A DNA stretch of 64,000 nt. It comes from Homalodisca vitripennis. Taxonomy: Eukaryota > Arthropoda > Insecta > Hemiptera > Cicadellidae. Positions 48,561 through 59,300 of this stretch are shown here, one piece after another. The position numbers and the translations under genes are program-made. The notes beneath the pieces are model-generated. The model made no database searches. It saw only the letters and a list, made by a program, of their open reading frames with translations, and had not been told where the DNA came from. How positions within the stretch are numbered: the first letter of the stretch is position 1; each line of letters begins with the position of its first letter. The stretch lies in contig NC_060209.1 in the NCBI RefSeq assembly GCF_021130785.1, positions 26,243,001 to 26,307,000 on the forward strand, in the 5' to 3' direction.

Positions 48561-48601
48561 CGAAAGCTTGTAGATTCATCCAGTAAGTACGAAAGCTTGT
48601 C
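48515..48601 (+). repeat. Three tandem copies of a 29-bp unit
   Basis: GATTCATCCAGTAAGTA begins at 48515, 48544 and 48573; copies differ at two or three positions. Each unit contains CAGTAAGTA, a consensus-like 5' splice site. The array starts inside the transposase-like frame. Confidence 0.9.
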
Positions 48602-48982
48602 GTTCCTTCATCCTGAGTTCCTGTGACAACTGCTGTACGCACTGATAAGGCCATCAATGACTCCAAGAATTTCTAATTAAAAATTTTAATTAACTAAGCT
48701 TTAAAAATACTTGTGTTATATGGTATTATTATTTGTTTAGATATAATTATTATATCATTTCTCAAATATAGTTTGTAAAAAGTGTTTAAATGTGGATTAA
48801 TGTCCAAATACAAATATAGAAATTTATTCTCCCTTTTGTTGTATGGTTTATTTTTGCAGCTCCTTAGAGTGTACTAATGAGTAAATTAAATGTTACATAT
48901 AGACAGTTCTGCCCTGATACTCGCCCAACGCTAGTAACATTCCTTCTTGGGATCATAGGATAACTTAGAGTGGTGGTGGAAA
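48602..48982. other. Intergenic AT-rich stretch
   Basis: Nothing recognisable between the 29-bp triplication and the satellite array. Confidence 0.5.
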
Positions 48983-50278
48983 TTCGATGAAGTGAGCTGA
49001 CCTCACTAGGATGATAGTGGAGAGACATCCTAATGCCTTGTAGAACTCACACTCTTCCAACTGTTGGCAACGCTATCTTATTCATTGAATATAGCTCTAG
49101 CCCACTAGACCTGACCTGGCCTCACTAGGATGACTGTAGAGAGACATAACATTTTAATACTTTGCACAACTCACTCTCCCAACTGTTGGCAACACTATCT
49201 TATTCATTGAATATAGCTCTAGCCCATATTCAATGAAGTGATCTGGCCTTCACTAGGATGACTGTAGAGAGGCATGACATCGTAATGCATTGTACAACTC
49301 GCTCAACCACTGTTGGCACCGCTATCTCCCTGAGCTCTAGCCCATATTCAATAAAGTGATCTGGCCTCACTAGGATGACTGTAGAGAGGCATGACATCGT
49401 AATGCATTGTACAACTCGCTCAACCACTGTTGGCACCGCTATCTCCCTGAGCTCTAGCCCATATTCGATAAAGTGATCTGGCCTCACTAGGATGACTGTA
49501 GAGAGGCATGACATCGTAATGCATTGTACAACTCGCTCAACCACTGTTGGCACCGCTATCTCCCTGAGCTCTAGCCCATATTCGATAAAGTGATCTGGCC
49601 TCACTAGGATGACTGTAGAGAGGCATGACATCGTAATGCATTGTACAACTCGCTCAACCACTGTTGGCACCGCTATCTCCCTGAGCTCTAGCCCATATTC
49701 GATAAAGTGATCTGGCCTCACTAGGATGACTGTAGAGAGGCATGACATCGTAATGCATTGTACAACTCGCTCAACCACTGTTGGCACCGCTATCTCCCTG
49801 AGCTCTAGCCCATATTCGATAAAGTGATCTGGCCTCACTAGGATGACTGTAGAGAGGCATGACATCGTAATGCATTGTACAACTCGCTCAACCACTGTTG
49901 GCACCGCTATCTCCCTGAGCTCTAGCCCATATTCGATAAAGTGATCTGGCCTCACTAGGATGACTGTAGAGAGGCATGACATCGTAATGCATTGTACAAC
50001 TCGCTCAACCACTGTTGGCACCGCTATCTCTGAGCTTTAGCCCATATTCGATAAAGTGATCTGGCCTCACTAGGATGACTGTAGAGAGGCATGACATCGT
50101 AATGCATTGTACAACTCGCTCAACACACAGTGTATCGCATCGCTATCTCACTGAGCTCTAGCTCATATTCGATGAAGTGACCTGGCCTCACTGGATGACT
50201 GTAGATAGACATGTCATTGTAATGCTTTGTACAACTCGCTTAACTGTCTGCAACGCTATCTCTCTTAGCTCTAGCCCT
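48983..50278 (+). repeat. Satellite array, about 11 copies of a 117-bp monomer
   Basis: Monomers begin with TTCRATRAAGTGA at about 48983, 49100, 49228, 49344, 49461, 49578, 49695, 49812, 49929, 50046 and 50166. The central copies are exactly 117 bp and nearly identical (GCTCTAGCCC at 49334, 49451, 49568). The outer two on the left and one or two on the right are clearly diverged. This is the homogenised-core, decayed-edge pattern expected from unequal exchange. Because 117 is divisible by three, the minus strand stays open for 263 codons as a 39-residue repeat (49230-50021). No start context, signal or homology supports a gene. Confidence 0.95.
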
Positions 50279-51235
50279 CCACCTACACTTGTGTGATTTC
50301 ACCCCTGTGATTGTTCATTTTGTGAATTTGAAAGTTTTACCAAAGAAATGCCTTCTTATGTAATGTTTGTACCAAAACTTATTGGTAATATAAAGTGATG
50401 GAATAAAAAGAGAGTTTGTTTTACCCATGTTTAAAACTTTACTCATCAAATGAGCTGTAGAGGTTAGACTGCTGTATATGTTGTATGTGGACTCTAATTA
50501 AATGGCAAATTGTCTTGTTTTTTTTAACATTTTTAAAGTTTATAAATAAAAGTTCATATTCATTGTATTCACTTATATACAATGAAACCATTATATAGCC
50601 TATTTATTCTGTCAAATAGTAATTAAATACTATACTACTTCAGTATACGTTTTTGTTTTTTTTTTCCATTAACATTCTTCCTTGAAACCTTCAAAAAAAA
50701 GTATTTAAGGTTTAACAACTAATTTTGTAAATCAGTTTATTTCAGATTTCTAAAGAATAAAAAATTTCTGAAAGAACTGGTCACTCTATCAGGAAGAGAT
50801 AATTCTACTCGAGGCATCTGTAGTAGGCTTCATTCTGCTCACATTTTTTAGGAAAACTTGGATATCCCTATCATTTATGAAGATAATGAGAGCGTCATAA
50901 TTGTTAGTTGTTAAATAATGTAATGACTCAATAGAATGCAACAAAAAGTCTGACACAAGTATAAACAATTATAGCACAAATAAAATATGGAACATTCTTT
51001 GTGTCAAAACTGACTAACACACACTCCTCTATTGCGGTATTCGCCCTACCTCATCAGAAACATGAAATTTTGCCAATATCATTGTGCCCATCTTAAATTC
51101 ATCAATCCTATATTATTCCCATAAAAAACTTAAATGCTTTTAATTATAATCTATACTAACTCTTCACTCCAAAATAAACTATCTTCAAATGCAGTGTTTT
51201 ATTCATTTAATTGTTAAGAAATCATCTAAATTAAT
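50279..51235. other. Intergenic AT-rich stretch
   Basis: No gene or clear repeat. A segment near 50765-50890 may be a further very diverged unit of the tandem repeat that follows. Confidence 0.45.
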
Positions 51236-51680
51236 TGTTAAGTTCTAAATTATCAACAGGTAAGCAAAGAATATCAGAAGAAACTCATCTCTGTTTTATT
51301 GCCTTGCTTCATTTTCGAATATACTTGGCCTACGAAGGAGGTAATTCAAAGAAGAAAATACTAAAAATCATCCTCAGAATCCTTTAGGTAAGTGACGAAT
51401 ACTAGAAGAAAAACCGTATCTACACTCTTGTGTTAGATTCAGGATGGAATTGTAGACCTCATTCTGCCTCCAAACAGGTAATACGGCAAGTAACCATAAC
51501 ATTTTAATGCAGCTGTAAAATCTTTGATGTAAGTGACCAACAGTGAAAAAAGCTCCATCTTTGTACTAAATTTTATTTCCTTGCTTGGGGATGAAATATA
51601 CTTACTTCCAAATGGATGCCATCAACCAAGAAATCATATTCACAATCTTTGAGGTACTTATGTAAATGATGAAAAAAGTT
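51236..51680 (+). repeat. Degenerate tandem repeat, unit about 130-140 bp
   Basis: Each unit ends in a similar block: AATTATCAACAGGTAAGC..AGAAGAAA (near 51240-51282), AATCCTTTAGGTAAGTGACG..AGAAGAAA (near 51378-51411), AATCTTTGATGTAAGTGACC..GAAAAAA (near 51520-51550) and AATCTTTGAGGTACTTATG..GAAAAAA (near 51640-51676). It is followed by a CATCT/TATCT-type restart. This points to about three old tandem copies with strong divergence. No coding reading is maintained. Confidence 0.5.
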
Positions 51681-52015
51681 ATTAAGAATACATAAACAAT
51701 TGAATGTAATGTAGTGTTTTAACCTTCAAAATGCTCTTATTTCTGTGTCAATTATGACCAAAGATAAAATATGGTTATTGTGTTACACCATGCTTTGTGT
51801 ACATAATTTGTAACAATAATAAAAGTAGTTATTTACACGTCAAATCTGTTAAATATTTTTCTTATGTATTAGTTGATAATAATATGAGTGCTGTGTAGAG
51901 CATACACTTTCAATACAAATAAGTAAAAACATTTTTGCAGATATTGATTCTGAGGATTCCGTGATTAGATATGATGTTTTTATAAGATTAAGTGTGTTTG
52001 CAATGGACAGTCGCA

Positions 52016-52067
<52 letters not shown>

Positions 52068-52270
52068 TCAAAGCAAAAATTTCGATACTAAATGGATAAG
52101 TTTGTTCTTATGTACACTCAACAATCTGTATGAAGGACAATAATTATACTAAGTAACAAAACATTGAAAACACTCACTGCTTCGAGAATCCTGTAACTCT
52201 TAAGTACTGGACACTTTTGTTATGACGAGAATTTACACCATAAACATGATTCTGGTTTATTAAATGACTT
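51681..52270. other. Intergenic stretch with TA microsatellite
   Basis: An AT-dinucleotide tract lies at 52018-52062. No gene. Confidence 0.6.
52018..52062. repeat. TA microsatellite
   Basis: Uninterrupted AT-dinucleotide repeat of about 45 nt. The flanks lack the TC start and CTAG end seen in the Helitron at 46714. Confidence 0.92.
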
Positions 52271-53650
52271 ACCTCACTCATCTGTTACAAGACGTCTCAA
52301 ACGTTCCAAGACCCACAGTGTCGAAGGTCTTGGAACGTCTCACACATAGTCAGATCTTCCTAGAACGAAATAATCTTTTATCAGTGTCAGCATGGTTTTA
52401 GGCCTAAGCGTAGCACTGTTGCAGCCACTCAAGCTCTAATTATAAACTGCTTTAAAGGTCTGGAGGATAAAAGGAGTGTTCTCTTTAGATTGTATGATAT
52501 GTCCAAGGCCTTCGACACTGTAACACATGATATGCTGCTAGATAAGCTGTATTTTTACTCTTTTGACAGTGTTGCCATTTTTTTTTTTTTTTTTTTTTTT
52601 AGATCTTACTTGGGAAAATAGGTGGCAGTCTGTATATTTAAATGGATCTTTTTCCTATTGTTTGCAGATTGTACAAGGTGTGCCACAGGGGTCTATACTT
52701 GGTCAGACCTTGTTCATAATTTACATAAACTATCTTCCAAGTAACATCATGGAGCAATATGTAGAGTGTTTTATGTTTGCAGATGATCTGGCAGTGTGTG
52801 TTCAGGATATTAATCCTCAGAAAGCTAAAGATATTGTTACCTCTAAATCAGATGTAATACATGACTGGTGTAATGCTAATAAGCTGAGCTTAAATAGGGA
52901 GAAGGTTCAGGACATACAACTTTGCCTTCGTTCTGGTTCAGTGAGATTGGCATCTTTAAAATTTCCTGGGCTTCCATCTTCAGTCCAACCTCAATGGCAC
53001 TTTCACATTGATAATCTGGCCCAAAAATTCGAAAGGGTCTATTTATGAGTAGATCATTGAGAGGGAATGTGTCTCCTGATGTTCTCCTTTGCATCTACTA
53101 TGGTCATGTTCATAGACACTTGTCCTATGGAACTTCACTCTGGGCGAATTGTTTCTATGCTCACCAAAAATTATTTTTGTTACAAAAAAAAGCCGTCCGT
53201 CTTATCTGTGGTGCAGACTGGTAGGATCACTGCAAACCTTTTTTTGTTAGGCTAGGTATCCTAACTCTACCGTCTATGTATGTTTTTCTCAGTTCTTATG
53301 TATGTAAGGGAGAACTTGCAAATCACAACCAAAGTTAGTGACATTCATAACTATATTACAAGAAATAGACATAATATAGCACAAAAAGATGCATTTTTTT
53401 TTCAGCGACTCAACAAAGCTTTTTGTATCAAGGGATTCAAATGCATAATAAATTACCTGAAAAATTAAAAACTCTGACACTTCATAGCTTTAACTTAAGG
53501 AATTGCTATTGAATAAAACGCTGTATAATATTACAGATTTTTATGGTGAAATAGCTGCACTATTTCCTTAAGTTTACATTTAAGTTTCAAATTGACGACT
53601 GTCATGCATTTTGTAAAATGTCAACAACAATAAAGATTTCTGATTTCTGT
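52271..53650 (+). mobile_element. LINE F, 5'-truncated copy with ATTTCTG tail
   Basis: Plus-strand non-LTR retrotransposon. In order: PTVSKVLERLTHSQIFLERN (about 52312-52370), QHGFRPKRSTVAATQAL, the RT motif YDMSKAFDTVTHDMLLDKL (about 52495-52550), a 23-nt T-tract (52578-52600) that disrupts the frame, GVPQGSILGQTLFIIYINYL (about 52678-52735), CFMFADDLAVCV (about 52768-52803) and a C-terminal domain with DIHNYITRNRHN (about 53338-53375). The 3' end is AATAAA (53629-53634) then GATTTCTGATTTCTG. The RT is closer to LINE D than to LINE B (FADDL, and DWCNANKLSLN versus DWCSANKLCIN). Several frameshifts show inactivity. Confidence 0.87.
52563..53048 (+). pseudogene. LINE F reverse transcriptase palm fragment
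   Basis: 161-codon open piece with GVPQGS and FADD. Its first residues are an artefact of the T-tract. The upstream DMSKAFDT motif lies in another frame. Confidence 0.8.
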
Positions 53651-53720
53651 GTCCTTCCACTGATGTACCTCTGAAACCACTAATGATGTCTATAGTTCCT
53701 CGTATGCCTTTAGTTTCTAG

Positions 53721-54600
53721 TTTGAAATGAAATGAAATGAAATATGCCTTTATTTAAGAGGCGGAGTTAGGGCTATTTAGCCCTCTCTACCACTCAACCT
53801 CAAAACCAACCTAGTTTGTTGAGATGTTTGTGACTCAGGCCATCAAAAGATTTACTAATTATCAGGAGGATGCCTGAGGACTGATGTGGCCCCTCCTACA
53901 GTTACTTTGAAGAATGTTTTCACTAAGTCGGTTATGGCTGTGATGGTAGCCATGCCTTTTCTAAAGCATTGTTGCAGTAGTGAGAATACTATTGTTTTCT
54001 AGATATCGGTCTGTAGCTGGCTAGGAAGGTGGACCCTATCTTGTGTCGGGGTAGATCAATGACTGCTTAAGTAGGGAGTGAAAATGGCTTGTTGGAACTA
54101 TTTGTTTATTACATCAACTATGGGGGTTATTACTTCATTTTTGGAGTGTCTCAGGATTCTTGATATTTCATCTACTCCAGTAGAGAGTTTTGATTTTAGT
54201 GATGATATTTTTTTATTACCTATGCTTTAGTTGTTTGTTTAAGAGTCCTGAACTCACTTTCGTTTTGCGTTGAGTGTATTTTAAGGGTCATTGTTGGGTG
54301 TTTTGTAAAACTTGATCAGCACCATTGGCAAAATAAGTGGTTCATATTTTCAGCTATTTTTGGGGGTCTGTTATTTTGGGACTTACATTGAGATATTTGA
54401 TGATTTGTTTTGTTTTTTTTTATTATTTATTACTTGACAGACTGCACTACTTTAGTTCTGCACGTTGTTCCAGATACAGATCGTTCTCTTTCTGTCACTG
54501 GCCGTGATTTGTTCTCTTCAGAGTCCATCAGGATTGATTTATTGAGTTCTGTAGCATATACACCTTTTAGCCTCATGAGTTCATGCTCATGTTCATGATT
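53721..54600 (-). mobile_element. LINE E, highly decayed, (TTTCA)n tail
   Basis: On the minus strand AATAAA (complement of 53749-53754) is followed by GGCATATTTCATTTCATTTCA, the 3' tail (53721-53744). Upstream pieces of reverse transcriptase survive between stops: STGVDEISRILRHSKNEV and PIVDVINK (about 54185-54105), and QQCFRKGMATITAITDLVK (about 53975-53915, matching the QxGFRKGRST motif). Limits on the 5' side are uncertain. It lies tail to tail with LINE F. Confidence 0.65.
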
Positions 54601-56316
54601 TGTGTCTCTTTTCTTTGATCTTGAATCTACTAATGGGCAAGCTTAATTGTAAAATCTTGTTACATCCTGTGTAAGTCTGGTTTGCATGTTGTGTAATTGT
54701 AACAGTTTCCCAGGTTTCTCATGCTAGAATGATTTTGAGTTTTTCTAAATTTTGGGAATTGTAGTACCTTTACTTGGTATAAAGGCTTTGTAAATTCAAG
54801 GTTTACAGTGCATATCTGACCTGTGTTGTCTGATATGCCTCTATGAATCACTGCAGTATCGATCTAAGTTGATATCAAGTTTGTTGAAATTATGTATGTT
54901 GATGTTTCTGAGTGAGTGATGATCCTGGTTACAATAATTGGAAATAACCAATTAGAATGTTAGCAAGATTGCTGCGCATGTTTTCAAGAGCCAGTTTTAG
55001 AGTATGGTAGACTGCAAGTCTATATACATATTTTCAAGATATTCTGCCATTGTTCATTTTAATTATCGACTGTATTAATAAATTTGAAATGTATTATTTA
55101 TTACTGAATTGCCTCGTTTACAGACCAAGTGTAGTCTATCCTGAAGCAATGAGTTTAAATCAGAATGCTGATATAAAGTTTCTCTTATATTCATCACTTA
55201 CCTGAGAAAATTGTTGGGTCAATTTTCAAGTTAGATGTCTTTGCACATTTACTGGAGTTTTTTTACCTTGGTTTATTATACATTTTTGACAAACACGAAA
55301 CGATAAAATAAAACTGTCAATACTACGCTATTTTAATCTTTCATGTAAGTTATTCTGCAAATCTCGTAGAATTATATTATTGACGTAAACGTGGCTTTTT
55401 AAAACAACTGAAATGTAATATTCATTGTGTAATTAGCTTATAGAAGACAAACGCATCGAATTGTGTAGGTTTACTTGCAATGTGTTCACTCTTCATGTTA
55501 TGGGAAGAATGAAGATACTTCTAGTTTGAATAACAGTATATAATATATTTATTGTCTTTAAGCCATCGCTCACAAGGCTTAATTGAACATCGTCAATTAG
55601 TAATTCAACCAAATAATAAATACATGACATTATGATGATCAACATAATTGAGGATCAATTAACATAGAATCAGAGTAGCATTCAGATATGGAACATTTTT
55701 AACGAGAGTAACAATGAAATGTATAATAAATACCAAAACATTTTAAAACATTAAAATAAGACAGTTGTTGAGTTAACAGTAAACAAAAGAAACATCAATA
55801 GTAACGTTCTTTAAAATCTCCATTCTTCCAAAAAATGAAAAATATTGTTTCTGCTGCCTAAAAAATAACCAACAAGTATTTCTTAAATAACAAAACATGT
55901 TAGCGGAGTACAGACTTTTATAATAATGGAATAGCATTTGTGAAAAAAATATATTCTGTGATTATAAGTTGTGTATTATTTCATTATTATATTTTAATAT
56001 GATTCATGCAAGAAATTAATGTTTGTTCCTATATGGTTTTTAACTATGAAAATTGTGTTGCCAATTCCCTACCTCAATCTGGAATTCCCAATCCTAATTC
56101 TCCCCTCCAGTCCCACGTCAGCGACAGGGCAGAGGAAAGAAGGGCAATAGTCTAGTCTTTGTCTAACTTGGTCTGCCATAGTTGTTTCGTAACACAACTC
56201 AGGTTGTTATTTATTCTGATCCATTTGTATTTACATCAGGAATTTTGAACTTTTAGTAAATTAACTATACCGCTAATTATAGTGTCGTTCTTGTGAGTTA
56301 GTAGTGACAATTCAAG
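54601..56316. other. Intergenic region and presumed NXF1 promoter/5' UTR
   Basis: No gene is recognised. The last roughly 250 bp before the ATG at 56317 are less AT-rich (CCCTCCAGTCCCACGTCAGC near 56105-56122) and probably hold the NXF1 promoter and 5' UTR. No TATA box was identified. Confidence 0.5.
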
Positions 56317-56374
56317 ATGCCTAATAAAAATAACCGAATGAAGAATAAAAATATGGGTTATTATGGCCATAATG
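56317..56374 (+). CDS. Nxf1: NXF1 exon 1 (coding)
   Basis: Starts MPNKNNRMKNKNMGYYGHN and ends at the donor GTAAGT (56375), phase 1. AAG precedes the ATG, and a start here gives a Lys/Asn-rich N-terminus typical of the family. Confidence 0.82.
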
Positions 56375-59300
56375 GTAAGTAAGATGCTATTTTCGATTTA
56401 GTCTTAACTTATTTAGATCTAACTGTGAATCGACGAATAAAATAATCAAGACTATTCCAATAGATTACAAATTTCAAATTAAAAAGAACATAAACACAAG
56501 TTAGCTTATTTAACTTACCATTGACAAGGCTTTCAAGGTTGAAGAGAGTGGATTTTCTCAGAGAATTAGATTCTTTTTCCTTAGAAAACTGTTTAATATC
56601 AAAGTTGAGTTTTACAAATGAAGAAATGGTTTCAAATGGTCTACCAAGAGTTAATACAATAAACTATAGGTTATCTTGTATACTTTAATTAATTACAGAC
56701 CTAGGCTACTTATTATTTTTCTCTCACTGTTACACTAATTCAATACGGTATCAATTTACAATACCGTGACCATGGAAAGGTATGTTCATTTTTTTTTCCT
56801 GAAAACTACAATTTTTCCTGAAAACAATAGTGAAGAAAAAATTCATCGGCAACGAAAATCAAAGGAGTTACAATTTTTTGAAATTCTCTGAAAACTCTGT
56901 TTTTGACAGTACCTCTGGCAACACTATCCATATTTGACAGTTTGGTATTACTCCGCGGCTCTCTAAAATAAAGAAGGGACGCCATTTTGAACTATTTTGT
57001 TCCTCCGTGTCTATTCTTAACCTCCTTATTGGACAGTTTCGTATACCTAACTCTGCGGCTCTCTCAAATAAAGAAGGGATGCCATTTTGAACTATTTTGT
57101 TCCTCCGTGTCTATTCTTAAACCTCCTAGTTCAGTAGTGGTAATGGCACACCTTTGTGTTGGATGTTCGTTATCTTACGTGGAAGCAATTCGTAAAGACG
57201 AGTATGGAGTTTTGCAATTTTATGTAAACCACGGGGCTTATAACCGGACTAGGCGTTGTGGTAATGGGAAGTGTGGCAACAAACTCGTTGTAAACGAATT
57301 TGGGGACTTCAGTTTTCGGTGTGGAAAGTACTACAATGAACATTAAGGTGTGATAAGTTACTGAAATGATAGTGACTAGTACGTTAATCCTGTCAACGAT
57401 GCCTGCCCGCTGCGCACTGCTTGCTCTTTTAGAAAAAAAATTAAGTCGAGCTTGCAAAAGTCGAATCCCACATCACGTGATGCCCGTGCTCCTTAACGCA
57501 ATAATGCCCGAAAGGCATCAATATAATACAATAATATTCTTTCCCCCCAGTTTATATGCACCTGTGATAATAATACTAGGCTATAAATGCCCAACCCATG
57601 AAAAAAAGTCCATTTTCCATGGTCACGGTATTGTAAATAAATACCTTAAATACTTTCAAAAACACATACAGTATTATATTTTCTGGGCAAATAAGAAGAA
57701 TTTATTAGTATTGCCTGCAGTACAATGAGAGGCCACCACCACAATAGAATCATAGTATATCTTTAAAAACAGTAAAAAGTAACTAAAATTTAAACTGTTT
57801 TGTTTGTTACATTTTATAGATACACAACATAGATGGGTTTTAATATAATATAATTCTCAACATTTTTGTTTCTATAGTTTAGATAGCCTAATCATAAATA
57901 TGATTCTATTGTGGTGGTGGCCTCTTATTATACTGTAGCCGGATAGGATAGTAGCCACCATCTCAATTGAATCAGCGGTATCAGTGCAGTTAACAGTTGG
58001 AGTAGCCAATAAAAATTTTAACGTTGAAAGTATTCTGTTCACTCTCCTGAACATAACTAAATATGGCTTTAGGGGTTGGAAATCACAAACAGCTTCGTTT
58101 TTTTTTAATAATTTTAAAGTAAAAATGTGTTTTTATTTTTGTGTACCGTGCTTCTTGATAGCCTACCTACGATTTTCACCATCGCTCCCGATAGCTTACC
58201 TGAGTGTTCTGTGGTCAAATGAACTTAGTTTTTAAGTTACATCAATCATAGTTAGTTAACTACTAGTTCTTCGTTAGTTACTGTCTCCATATTATGGGTA
58301 GGGTATGATAAGCGGACCCGGTTTTTTATATCTAAGAATATAGTCATCGATACCTAATATTCGCATCTCAAATCCTATTAGACTATCAATCGATATAAAA
58401 GTACCTTTAGTCCTCAATAACAATCATATATTTTAAATTAAAATATGAATTCAATATTTACGGTGATCAAACAAATTATTATAACCAAAATTACGAAAAC
58501 TGAAGACGACCATATTTACTCCTCTCACAGTTACACTTTCCCACAAATTTCACATTTAATGGGTTTTTCGGTACGAGTCCAACATGTTGAAGCCACGAAA
58601 AAGCAACGTCGAGTAGTTTTCTAAAATTGACTGCCATTTTTAATAATCAGAATTACTTATGTAAAATTGAAATATTATCCTACGTGTATTGTTTTAGAGT
58701 GTTTAACTTACAACTGTTGATATATAGATTATTTAAGTTAATAGTTCAAAATAATTAATCCGTATCGATCGTTTGATTATATTGATGGTTATGATTAAGT
58801 AATATCGTTTGCCAATTTCGATATAAAAAACCGGGTCCGCTTATCATACCCTACCCATATTATTAACAATTTATTTGTTTATGATTAAAGTTTTGGATGT
58901 TAAAATTGTCTAAATGTATCTTGTAAGGCGTCATTCTTATGGGAAATGTAATATAAATTTAGGACTATTATTAAGATTTAGTTTGAAGAAGAAAGATATA
59001 ATTCAGACCTGTACCTAGAATTATTTTTAATTCTAAATAATATTTTAAGTAATATTAGAAATACTGATAGCAGAATAAATGCAGTGTCATCAAACTTCTT
59101 TTACTACTATAAATATGTAGCTCTCCTGTTTTAAATTATGGAGTGTAATACATTTTCGATTTTGTATTTGTGCTGATTAAAAGTGTTATAGGGCAGTACA
59201 TTTATTTCTTAAAACCCTCACTTATTCAAAATAAATTTAAATTTAACCAAATAGTGTCATTGTGACAAAATGTTAGTGCTTCATATTTGTTTCAAATCAA

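Larger units (their letters stand above)
56755..57637. mobile_element. 883-bp TIR element carrying a zinc-finger-like ORF
   Basis: TTTACAATACCGTGACCATG and four more bases at 56755-56778 return perfectly inverted at 57614-57637, giving 24-bp terminal inverted repeats. No convincing target duplication is seen. Inside are two direct copies of a roughly 100-bp unit (AAGAAGGGACGCCATTTTGA at 56971; its partner at 57071) and a 67-codon ORF (57143-57346). Superfamily unknown; if the ORF is FLYWCH-like, a Mutator-type origin is possible. It sits in NXF1 intron 1. Confidence 0.7.

Noticed and set aside
49230..50021. 263-codon minus-strand ORF made of 39-residue repeats
   Set aside because: It is a frame shadow of the 117-bp satellite. 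The period is a multiple of three, so one open monomer frame stays open; the diverged edge copies do not keep it.
48983..50278. CRISPR-like array
   Set aside because: Copies are contiguous 117-bp monomers with no unique spacers, in an animal genome.
51961..52143. ORF with an alternating Tyr-Ile run (also at 46599-46796)
   Set aside because: Translation of TA microsatellites.
52290..52345. 13-bp perfect inverted repeat (ACGTTCCAAGACC / GGTCTTGGAACGT) at the 5' part of LINE F, considered as a twin-priming inversion
   Set aside because: The left half still reads forward as SNVP before TVSKVLERL, as expected for the RT fingers, so no inversion is needed.
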